Positions 34,201 through 46,200 of a DNA stretch of 64,000 nt are shown piece by piece. The notes under the pieces are model-generated. The model had not been told where the DNA came from and searched no databases. It was given only the letters and a program-made list of their open reading frames with translations. Made by a program: the position numbers and the translations under genes. Where the stretch lies: the NCBI GenBank assembly GCA_958295805.1, contig OY282373.1:2079001-2143000 (forward strand), read 5' to 3'. The first letter of the stretch is position 1. Each line of letters starts with the position of its first letter. The stretch is from an uncultured Nitrospirales bacterium (lineage in GTDB: Bacteria; Nitrospirota; Nitrospiria; Nitrospirales; UBA8639).

Positions 34201-37200
34201 CAGTGATGGCTGTGTAGTCAGTGCCCGACGTTGCCGTCCCGGTCGTGGCGTCGGCATAGTCCACCGTCACTTGCTGGTAGCTCGCCGGACTCAGCGTCAC
34301 CGTGAACGTCATGTTCAGAGAACCGGTGTCGCCTTCCGTCACGGTCGGCGAGTCAATCGACAGCGTCGGCGTCTCGTCGTCCGTGATCGTGCCCGTGCCG
34401 GCCGCAGTGGAAATCGGCGTCCCGGACGGATTCGGACTGCTGAGGGTGACGATGATGGTCTCGTTCGGTTCGTCTATGGCATCGCCCGTTACCGAAATGC
34501 TGATCGTCTGGCTCGTGTCCCCCACTGCAAACGTCAGCGTGCCGGCTGTGACTGCCGTGTAGTCCGTTCCCGAACTGGCCGTGCCGCCGGTCTGCGCATA
34601 GTTCACCGTCACCTGCTGGTTGCTGGCCGGACTCAGCGTCACCGTGAACGTCATCGTCGTCGACCCGCTGTCGCCCTCGGGCACAGCACTCGGTGAATCA
34701 ATCGACAGCGTCGGCGTCTCGTTGTCCGTGATCGTGCCGGTGCCGGTCGCCGTGGAAATCGGCGTGCCCGCCGGAGTCGGACTGCTGAGTGTCACCTGGA
34801 TTGTCTCGTTCCCTTCGGTCACGAGATCGCCCGTAATCGACACCGTGATCGTCTTGCTGGTGGCCCCCGCCGCAAACGTCAGCGTGCCGCTAGTGATGGC
34901 TGTGTAGTCAGTGCCCGACGTTGCCGTCCCGGTCGTGGCGTCGGCGTAGTTTACCGTCACCTGCTGATAGCTGGCCGGGCTCAGCGACACCGTGAACGTC
35001 ATGTCCCCAGAGCCACTGTCACCTTCCGTCACGGTCGGTGAGTCAATCGACAGCGTCGGCGTCTCGTCGTCCGTGATCGTCAGCGTCACGTCGGCCGGCT
35101 GCGTGATCCCCTGCGTGTTCACCGCCGTGCCCGCCACCGTCACGCTCTTGTCGGCCGCGTCCACGGCGTTGTCCACCGCCGTGACCGTCACCAGCCCCGT
35201 GCTCGTCGTCGAACCCGCCGCGATGGTCAGCGTGGTCCCCGACTGCGAGTAGTCCCCCGCTCCCGCCGGCACCACCGGCGTCGCCGTCACCGTCACCGCC
35301 GTCGCCGCGCTCGACGCATGGTTCAAGGTCGCCGTCACCGTCGTCACGTTCGACGTCCCGCTCTCGGCGATGCTCGTGGCCGACAACACCAGCGTCGCCG
35401 TCGGCGCCGCCTCGTTGTCCGTGATCGTCAACGTCACGGCGGTCGGGTTCGTGATCCCCTGCGTGTTCACCGCCGTGCCCGCCACCGTCACGCTCTTGGC
35501 CGGCGCATCCGTCAGGTTGTCGTTCGCCGTGACCGTCACCAGCCCCGTGCTCGTCGTCGAACCCGCCGTGATGGTCAGCGTGGCCCCCGACTGCGAGTAG
35601 TCCGCCGCTACCGCCGGCCCCACCGGCGTCGCCGTCACCGTCACCGTCGTCGCCGCGCTCGACGCATGGTTCAACGTCGCCGTCACCGTGGCCACGCCGC
35701 CGTTCTCCGCAATCGACGACGGCGCCAGCGCCAGCGTCACCTCCGGCGCGTCGTCGTCGTCCGTCGTCGTCACCAACACGTCCACGTTCGAGAGCACGTT
35801 GTAGTTGGCGTCGGCGCTTGACGGGTCGAGCCGCACCGCCCAAGTCACGGTCCCGTCGTCGATGGCGTCGTCCACGCCGGTCACCGTCACCGGCTGCGCC
35901 GTGTTCCAGGCCGTCGCCGCGAAGGTGAGCGACGACGGCGACACCGTGCCCTCACTCGTATCCCGGCTCGTCACCGACACCGTCACCGCCGCCGAGGGCT
36001 GCGTGTTCAACGCCACCGTGAAGGTCGCAGTCCCGCCACCCTCCGTCGCCTGCCCCGTCACCGCACTCACGGCCAGCCCGTCCTCGTTGTCCGCATTGAC
36101 CGCATAGACCGTGACCGCGGAGAGCCCCTTGTAGTTGGTGTCCACCGTGCTCGTCGTGTTCACCGTCAGCGTGACGGTGTAGTTCCGGTCGCCGTCGTTG
36201 GCGGCGTCGTCCCCGCCGGTCAGGGTCACCGTCTGCTCCGTGTTCCAGGTCATCGCCGTGAAGGTCAGCGACGACGTGGACACCGTGCCTTCCGTCATGT
36301 CCGAACTCGTCACGCCGAGCACCACGGCACCCGTCGGCTCGCTCGCCAGCTTCACCGTGAACGACGCCGTCCCGCCCGACTCCGTCGTCCGCAGCCGGGA
36401 CGACGCCGACGTCGCCGGCGACAGCATGAACCCCGCCGCGTCGTCGTCGGTCAGCGTCAGCGACGCCCCGATGACCGTGCCCGCACCCTGGCTGTTCGCG
36501 GCCGTGCCCGTCACCGTCACCGAGCGGTTACCCACGTTGTCCACGTCGTCGTCCACCGCCGAGATCGCCGCCGTGTCCGTCGCGTTCGCCGTCGACCCCG
36601 CCGCGATGACGATCGTCGCGTCCGACCCCACCGTGTAGAAGTCCGACACCGCCGTCACCGTCACCGTCGTCACCGCGCTCGACGCGTGAGACAGCGTCGC
36701 GCTCACCGTCGTCGAGCCGCCGTTCTCCGGGATCGACGACGACGCCACCGTCAGCGTCACCGTCGGCGCATCGTCGTCGTCCTCCAGCGTCAGCGTGGCC
36801 CCGGTCACCGTCCCCGCGCCCTGGCCGTTGGTCAGCGTCGCCGTCACCGTCGTCGTCCGGTTCGGCTCGTCCGTCGCGTTGTCCACCGCGCTAATCGACG
36901 CCGTATCGGAGGCGGCCGTCGTGGCGCCCGCCGCGATCACGATCACCGCGTCCGACCCCACCGTGTAGCCCGCCGCCACCGTCACCGTCACCGTCGTCGC
37001 CGCGCTTGACGGGTGCGTCAGCGTCGCGCTCACCGCCGACGCCCCGCCGTTCTCGGAGACCAACGCCGGGTTCAGCAAAAGCGCGGCGTTCGGCGCGTCG
37101 TCGTCGTCAGTGAGCGTCAACACCGGTCCGATCACCGACCCCGTGCCCAGGACGCTGGCCACCGTGCCCATCACCGTCGTCGTCCGGGTCGGCTCGTCCG

Positions 37201-40200
37201 TCGTGTTGTCCACCGCGCTAATCAACGCCGTATCGGAGGCGGCCGTCGTGGCGCCCGCCGCGATCACGATGGTCGCGTCCGACCCCACCGTGTAGAAGCC
37301 CGACCCCGGGGTCACGGTCACCGTCGTCGGCTCGCTCGACGGGCGCGACAGCACCGCGCTCACCGTCGAGACGCCGCCGTTCTCGGAAATCATCGCCGGG
37401 TTCAGCGAAAGCGTGGCGTTCGGCGCGGGGTCGTCGTCGGTCACCGTCAGGCTCCCGCCCGTCACCGCCATGGCCATCCCGTCGGCCGTGGCCCGGTCGT
37501 TCGTGATCGTCGCCGTCACCGTGCCCGTCCGGTCCGGCTCGTCCGTCGTGTTGTCCTCCGCCGCGATCGTCGCCGTATCCGCCGCGTTCGCCGTCGACCC
37601 CGCCGCGATCACGATCACCGCGTCCGACCCCACCGTGTAGAAGCCCGTCACCGGGGTCACCGTCACTGTCGTCGCCGCGCCCGACGGGTGCGAGAGCGTC
37701 GCCGTCACCGTCGATACGCCGCCGTTCTCCGCAATCGACGACGGCGCCAGCGCCAGCGTCACCCCCGGCGCGTCGTCGTCGTCGTCGGTGGTCACCAACA
37801 CGTCCACGTTCGTGAGGCCGTTGTAGTCGGTGTCGCTGCTTGACGGATCGAGCCGCACCGCCCAGGTCACTGTCCCATCGTCAATGGTGTCGTTCGCGCC
37901 GGTCACCGTCACCGGCTGCGCCGTGTCCCAGGCCGTCGCCGCGAAGGTCAGCAACGACGGCGACACCGTGCCCTCGCTCGCATCCGGATTCCCGTCCGCA
38001 TCCCGGCTCGTCACCGTCACCGTCACCGCCGCCGAAGGCTCCGTGTTCAACGCCACCGTGAAGGTCGCCGTCCCGCCCGTCTCCGTCGCCTGCCCCGTCA
38101 CCGAACTCACGGCCAAACCGTCCTCGTTGTCCGCGTTCACCGCATACACCGTGGCGGAGAGCGCGTTGTAGTTGGCGTCCACCGTGCTCGTCCCCGTCAG
38201 GGTGACGGTGTAGTTCCGGTCGCCGTCGGTGGCGGCGTCGTCCACGCCGGTCAGGGTCACCGGCTGCGCCGTGTTCCAGGTCGTCGCCGTGAAGGTCAGC
38301 GAGGACGGCAACACCGTGCCTTCCGCCGTGTTCAAACTCGCCACGCCGAGCACCACGTCCCCCGTCGGCTCGGTGGCCAGCGTCACCGTGAAGGTCGCCG
38401 TCCCGCCGGCCTCCGTCGTCCGCAGCCGGGACGTCGCCGACGGCGCCGGCGACACCGCAAACCCCGCCACGTCGTCATCGGTCAGCGTCAGCGTCGCCCC
38501 GGTGACGGTCATCGTCTCCGATTCGGCGGCAGCCTGGCTGTTGGCGGCCGTGCCCGTCACCGTCACATCGTTGTCCGCGTCCACGTCGTTGTCCACCGCG
38601 GTGATCGTCGCCACGTCCGGCGCGTTCGCCGTCAACCCCGCCGCGATCACGATCGTCGCGTCCGTCCCCACCATGTAGACCCCCGACACCGCGGTCACCG
38701 TCACCGTCGTCACCGCGCTCGACGGGTGCGTCAGCGTCGCACTCACCGTCGAGACGCCGCCGTTCTCCGAAACCGCCGCCGGCGACACCGTCAGCGTCAC
38801 CCCCGGCGCCGCGTCGTCGTCCTCCAGCGTCAGCGTGGCCCCGCTCACCGTCCCCGCGCCCTGGCTGTTGGTCAGCGTCGCCGTCACCGTCGTCGTCCGG
38901 TCCGGCGCGTCCGTCGCGTTGTCCACCCCCGCGATCGCCGCCACGTCCGTCGCGTTCGCCGTCTCGCCCGGCGCGATCACGATCGTCGCGTCCGACCCCA
39001 CCGTGTAGCCCGCCGCCACCGTCACCGTCACAGTCACCGTCGTCGCCGCGCTTGACGGGTGCGTCAGCGTCGCGCTCACCGTCGAGACGCCGCCGTTCTC
39101 GGAGACCGACGCCGGGTTCAGCGAAAGCGCGGCGTTCGGCGCGTCGTCGTCGTCGGTCAGCGTCAGCGCCGCCCCGGTGACGCTCCCCGCGCCCTGGTCG
39201 TTGGCAACCATCGCCGTCACCGTCGTCGAACGACCGGCCGCGCCCTGATGCACGTCGTCGTCCACCGCCGCCACCGTCGCCACGTCCATGGCGTTCGCCG
39301 TCTCGCCCGCCGCGATCACGATCACCGCGTCCGACCCCACCGTGTAGCCCGCCGCCACCGTCACCGTCACCGTCGTCGCCGCGCTTGACGGGTGCGAGAG
39401 TTTCGCCGTCACCGTCGAGACGCCGCCGCTCTCCGAGATCGACGTCGGCGACAGCGACAGCGTCACGGTTGGCGCATCGTCGTTGTCGTTCACGCTCACC
39501 GTCACGGTCCCGTCCGGGAGGGCGTCGTACAGCACGTCGGGGCTGGTCGGGTCCAGCGTGACGGCGACCGATGCGCCGTCCGGCTCGTCTACCGCGTCGT
39601 CCACCGCCTTCACGCGCAGTATCCGCTGCTGGTTCCAGTTGTCCCGGGTGAAGGTCAGCGTCTGCGAGGCTTCCGCGGTGCCGGCGCCCACGGCCAGCCG
39701 CACTTCGTCGTCGTCGCCGCTGGTCGCCGTCACCGTTACGGCCGCCGTCGGCGGCCGGCTCGTCAGCGCCACCGTGAAGGTCTGACCGGTCCCGCCCTCG
39801 GTCACCGTCACCGCGGTCTTCGACAGCGAAAGCCCCGCCGAATCCGCGTTCGTGGTCCGCGCCTTCGCGTTGATCGTCGCCAGCAGGTCGTAGGCGTCCG
39901 TGGCAGGGGAGGCCGGGGCCGCGGTGCTCGGGTTCAGCGTCAACTGGTAGTCCTTGTCGCCGTCCACCACGTCGTCGGTCGCGCCGTGCAGGGTCACCGT
40001 CTGCGCCGTGTTCCAGTTCGAGGCGGTGAACGTCAGCGTCGTTGAGGCGGCCGGCGCGCCCGCGCCCGAGGACACCTTCCCCTCGCCGGCGACGGCGCTG
40101 GCGACCGCCACCATAACGTTCTCCGTCGGCTCGCTGGCGAGCGCCACCGTGAAGGTCTCGGTGCTTCCCTCCGCCACGGTGAGCCACGGATCGCTCAAGT

Positions 40201-43200
40201 CCGCCGGAAGCGCCGGGGTGAGCACGAGCACGGCTTTATCGTCCTCCCCAATCAGCAGTTCCGCCACCACCGTCGGATTCCCACCGGAGTCCGTCGCGGC
40301 GGCGACTTGGCTCGCCGTCCCGGCGACGGCGGCCGACACGGCCACCTTCTTGCCGGCGACGGTGGTATCAACGATCGAGTCGATCTTGTCGTCCACCGCG
40401 GTGATCGTCACCGTCCCGGTGCTGGTCGTGTCCCCCGCCGCGATGGTCAGCGTCCTCTCCGCGCTCAGCGAGAAGTCGTCCGCCACCGCGTTGGTGGACG
40501 CCGACGCCGAGACCGTGACCGTCACCGCCGCGCCCGAGACCGCGCTCAAGCTGGCCGTCACCGTCGTCCTCCGCTCTCCAGGCGGCGCGGTGGCCAACTC
40601 CTTGATCGTGTTCGGGGACCCAGAAATCGGGTCCGACAGGGCCAGCGACAGCGTCGGCGCGTCGTCGTCGTCCTCGATCGTGACCGTGGCCGTGCCCCCG
40701 TTCGGCGCGATGGTTACGCCCGACGGGCCGCTCAGCGTCAGGACGACGGTCTCGTCGTGCTCATCCAGCGTGTCGTCGCTCCACTCCACGGAGAAACACT
40801 CACGTTGGAAGGTCGAGCTAGTGCCCGGGGCAGCGCCGAAGGGCGTGGATTGGGAGGTCAAGGCGGTGTAGTCGGCTGCCGTCGCCGTGCCGCCGGTGGT
40901 CGAAACGCTCACCGTCCCCCCATAGCCGGTCGGCTGGCTCAGCACGACACAGATGCTGGGCGTCAGGCTATTCCCATACTCATCCACGGCCCCCTCATTC
41001 ACGACCACGTTCCCGTACCCCGATTGGAACGATACCGTCGGCGGGTCGTCGTCGTCGGTGATGGTCCCCGTCCCGGTTGCCGCCGTGCCCAGCGTGGCGT
41101 TCACCGGGTTGCTCAGCGCCACCTTCACCGTCTCGTTCGGCTCGTCCACCAGGTCGGCGTCCACCGTCACGTCAAGGGTCTTGCTCGTCTCGCCCGCGAC
41201 GAAGGTCAGCGTCCCCGTCGTCGCCGTCGTCGTTCCCGACGCGATGGCCAGCGTCAGCGTCCCCGACGACAGCGCCGTGTAGTCCGTCCCCGGCGTCGCC
41301 GTGCCGGCCCCGGCCCCGGCGACGACGTCGCCGAAGTCCACCTTCACTTCCCTGCCGCTCGCCGCGCTCAGCGTCACCTTGAAGGGGAGCATCGTCGTCC
41401 CGCCGGACACGCTCCCCTCCGTCACCGTCGGCGAGGAGATCGACACCGTCGGCGGGCCGTCGTTGTCGGTGATCGTCAGGGTCACGGCCGGGGGCTGGAC
41501 GATTTCCGAAACGCTGGTCGCTACCGAACCCGACACCGACACCGTCTGGTCAGCCTCGTCCGCGGTGTCGTTCACCGCCGTCACCGTCACCGCGCCCGAA
41601 CTCGTCGTCACCCCCGCCGCGATGGTCAGTTTCCGGTTGGCGCTCAGCGTGAAGTCCGCCGCGTCCGCGTCTGCCCCCGCCGCCGCCGAGACCGTGACCG
41701 TCACCGCCACGGTGGAGGTCTGATCGAGGGTCGCCGTCACCGTCGAAACGCCGCCCTCCGTAATCGACGACGGGTTCAGGACCAGCGTGACCGTCGGCGT
41801 GTCGTCGTCGGTGATCGTCAGCGTTACGTCCACCGGGTTCGCCGCCCCGTTGCCGCCCGACGCCGTGCCCGAGACGGTTACCGATCTGGCCGGGGCCACG
41901 ACCGAATTGTCCACCGCCGAAACAGTCACCGGCGCCATGCTCGTCGTCGAACCCGCGGTGATGACGAGTTCCCGGGCGCTCAGCATGACGGCGCCGGCCG
42001 GCGCCGCGGACACCGTGACCGTCACCGCCGCGCTCGACTCGCCGGACAGGGCCGCGGTCACCGTCGAAACCCCGCCCCGCTCCGAAATCGAGGAGTCCGA
42101 CAGGACCAGCGTGACCGTCGGCGTGTCGTCGTCGTCCTCCAGCGTCAGGGTCGCGCTCAGCGGGGCCGTCACCCCGTTGCCGCCCGCGGCCGTCGCGGAG
42201 ACCGTCACCGACTTGTCCGGCGAATCCACGGCATTGCCGTTCGCCGTCACCGTCACCGCGCCGGTGCTCGTGGTCGAACCCGCGGCGATGGTCAGCGTCG
42301 TCGCCATGCTCAGATCGAAGTCTCCGGCCACCGCGCCCGCACCCGGCGCAGCAGACACCGTGAGCGTCACCTCCGCGCTCGACTCGCCGGACAGGGTCGC
42401 CGTCACCGTCGAAACCCCGCCCGACTCCGAAATCAACGACGGCGAGAGAACCAGCGTCGCCCGCGGCGTCGGGTCGTCGTCGGCCAGGGTCAGCGTCACG
42501 GAGACCGTCTCGGGCGGCGGGGTGGTGCCCGAGGCGATACCCGAAATTGTCACCCTCTTGTTCGGCGAATCCACGGCGTTGTCGTTCGCCCTCACCGTCA
42601 CCGTTCCCGTGCTCGACATCGCCCCCGCCGCGATGGTCAGCGTCATGCCCGTCTGCGCGAAGTCCCCCCTGACCGCGCCCGACTCCGACACCGCCGTCGA
42701 CGACACCGTGACCATCACCGCCGCGTCCGGGACGACCTTGTTCAACGCCGCGGTCACCGTCGCCACGCCCCCGTCCTCCGAAATCGACGACGACGACAAC
42801 ACCAGCGACACCTGCGGGTCGCGGTCGACGTCGAAGATCGTCAACCTCACGTTCCCCGGGGCCGCCACCCTAGTGGTGCCCGTCACGGTTCCCGAAACCG
42901 TCACCTGCTTGTTCGACGTGTCGGCCGTGTTGCCCCTGGCGACGATCACCACCGCGCCCGTGCTCAACGTCGCCCCTGCCGAGATGGTCAGCGTCGTGCC
43001 CGTCTGCGTGAAGTCCCCCGCCAGCGCCGGCGGCACCGGCGCCGTCGAAACCGACACCGCCAGGGCCTCTCTCAACGTCCCGCTCAAGCTGGCCGTCACC
43101 GTCGCCACGCCCCCGTCCTCCGCAATCGACGACGGCATGAGGGACAGCGTCACCGTCGGCGTCGCGTCGTCGTCGTTCACCGTCGCCGTCACCGTCGTGC

Positions 43201-46200
43201 TCGTGAGCGTGTTCCAGGGGTCGTCGGCGCCGCCCGCGCTCCGCGGATCCAGCGTGACGTCAACCGGCTCGCTGGCCGGCTCGTCCACCGCGTCGTCCAC
43301 CGCCTTCACGGTCACCGTCTGCGCCACGTTCCAATCGCCGTCGGTGAACGTCAGGGTTTGCGACGCCGCAAAACTCGGGCTTGTGCCCTTGGCGACCTCC
43401 ACCTGGCCGCCGCTGCTGCTCACCGTCACCTCCACGTTCGCCAACGGCTGCTTCGCCAGCGCCACCGTGAACGTCTCGCCGGCACCACCCTCCGTCACGG
43501 TCACCGCGGTCTTCGAGACCGAAAGCCCCGCCGCGTCCACGTTCGTGGTCCGCGCCTTCGCGTTGATCGTCGCCAGCACGTCGTAGGCGTCCGTCGATTC
43601 GCTGTCCGGGTCCAGCGTCACATCGTAGTCTTCGTCGCCGTCCACCACGTCGTCGGTCACGCCGGTGAGCGTCACCGTCTGCGCCGCGTTCCAGGTCATC
43701 GCGGTGAAGGTCAGCGTCGTCGAAGCCGCCGGCGTCCCCGAACCCGAAGAGACCTTCCCTTCGCCGGTGTCGCCGATCGCGGCCTTGACCGTCACGTCCT
43801 TCGTCGGCCGGGTCGCCAGCTTCACCGTGAAGGTGGTGGTCCCGCCCTCCGCCACGGTGAGCCACGGATCGCTCAAGTCCGCCGGAAGCACCGGGTTGAG
43901 CACCAGCGCGGCGTCATCGTCTTCGACGATCTGCAACGTGACCTCGGCCGGATGCGCCACCCTGACGGCGGCGTCGGCGGCCCCGCTGGACGCGCCCGAC
44001 ACCGACACTTGCTTGTTCGTGACGGCGTTGGCGACCGTCGAGTCAACGTCGTCATCCACCGCGGCGATGGTCACCGTCCCGGTGCTGGTGGTCGCCCCCG
44101 CGGCGATGACCAGCGTCTTGTTGGCGCTCAACCTGAAGTCGTCCGCCGCCGCGTAAGTCCCCGCCGTCGCCGTCACCGTGATCGTCACCGCCGCGTGCGA
44201 CGGATGCGACAGCGTCGCCGTCACCGCGGTCCGCCGCTGGCCCGTCGGCGCGTTCGGATCCTCCTTGATCGTGTCCGTCTTGCCCGGAACAGGGTCCGAC
44301 AGGGCCAGCGTCACCGTCGGCGGGTCGTCGTCGTCGGTGATGGTCAGCGTCGCGTCGGACGGACCCGTGACCCCCTGGGAATTGGACGCCATTCCCGACA
44401 CCGTCACCTGCTTGTCCGGCGCGTCGGTCGTGTTGTCCTTCGCGGTGATCGTGACCGTCACCGTGCTCGTCATTTGCCCCGCCGCGATGGTCAGCGTCGC
44501 CGCGCTCAGCATGAAGTCGCCGTCCACCGCGCCCGACGCCGCCACCGCCGCCGCGGACACCGTGACCGTCGTGACCGCGCTCGACGCGCGGTTCAACGTC
44601 GCCGTCACCGTCGACACCCCGCCCGACTCCGAAATCGACGTGCGCGACAGCGCCAGCGTCGCCCGCGGCGTCGCCTCATCGTCGGCAACGGTCAGGGTCA
44701 CGGCCACGGGTTGCTCAATGGTCCGGCTGCTCATGGCCGTTCCCGACACCGTCACCCGCTTGTCCGGCGCGTCGGTCGCGTCGTCCTTCGCGGTGATCGT
44801 CACCGTCCCCGTGCTCGTCATTTGCCCCGCCGCGATGGTCAGCGTCTCCTCCGCGCTCAGCATGAAGTCGCCGGCCACCGCGCCTGACTCCGCTACCGCC
44901 GCCGCGGACACCGTGACCGTCACCGCCGCGCGCGACGTCCGGCTCAACGTCGCCGTCACCGTCGTCGCGTTGTTCGCCCCGCTCTCGTTAATGGTCACGG
45001 GCGACAGCGCCAGCACCACCTGCGGCACGCCGTCGTCGTCCGTGAGGGTGAGCGTCACGGACGCCGGGGCCGCCACGCCGTTGCCGCCGGTGGCCGTTCC
45101 CGAGACGATCACTTGCTTGCTCTGCCCTCCGACTGCGTCGTCCACCGCCGTGATCGTCACCATCCCGGTGCTCGCCGTGTCCCCAGCCGCGATGGTCAGG
45201 GGCGTTGTCGCGATCAGATTGAAGTCGTCCGCCGTCGCGTTCGTCCCCGCCGTCGCCGAGACCGTGATCGTCACCGCCTTGCTGGATTTGCCGGAGAGCC
45301 GCGCGGTCACCCTCGCGATGCCGCCGTTTTCGGAAATCGGGTTCGCCGACGGGACCAGCGTCACCACGGGCAGCACGTCGTCGTCGGCCAGGGTCAGCGT
45401 CGCGTCAGCCGGGGCCGCCACCACCCCGCGTCCGCCCGCAACCGTGGCCGAGACCGTCACCTTCTTGTCCTTGTCCGGCGCGTACACGTCGTTGTTCACC
45501 GCCGTGATCGTCACCGCGCCGGTACTCGCCGTCTGCCCCGCCGCAATGGTCAGCGTCGTCGCCGCGCTCAGCATGAAGTCGCCCCGAACCGCGTCGGACG
45601 ACGAGACCGCCGAGACCGTGAGCGTCACCGCTTCGCTTGACGGGACGGAGAGCGTCGCCGTCACCGTCGCGACGCCGCCCGACTCAAAAATCGAGCCTGA
45701 CGACGGAGCCAGAACCAGCGTTGCCGTCGGCGTCGCATCGTTGTCGTTCACGGTCACCGTCACCGTCTCGTTCCCGAGGGCGTCGTACACGCCGTCGTCG
45801 GTGCTCGCCGGATCCAGCGTGACGTCCACCGACTCGCTATCCGCCTCATCCAGCGCGTCGTCCACCGCCCTCACGCTCACCGTCTGGACCGTGTCCCAGT
45901 CGCCGACGGTGAAGGTCAGGGTTTGCGAACCCGAGAAACTCAGGCCGGAACCGGCACCCGCGGCGACCTGCACGTCGGCGGCGCTCGTCGCCGTCACCGT
46001 CACGGCCGCCACCGGCTTGCTGGTCAGCTTCACCGTGAAGGTCGCGTCCGCCCCGCCCTCCGTGACCGTTACCGCGCCGGAGGACACGTCCAGCCCCGCC
46101 GCGTCGGCGTTCGTGGTGACCACCCGCGCGCCGGCCGTGGCCAGCACGTCGTAGGCGTCCGTGGTCTCGCCGTCAGGGTCCAGCGTCAGCCGGTAATTGG

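Noticed and set aside
40307-44887. A 1,526-codon open frame on the plus strand opposite the giant gene, and similar long ones (e.g. 52,967-55,063, 45,923-48,145, 56,615-58,930)
   Set aside because: They are shadows: the predicted proteins are strings of Arg, His and Val produced by reading GC-rich Calx-beta repeats in antisense, with no domain, start signal or ribosome site.
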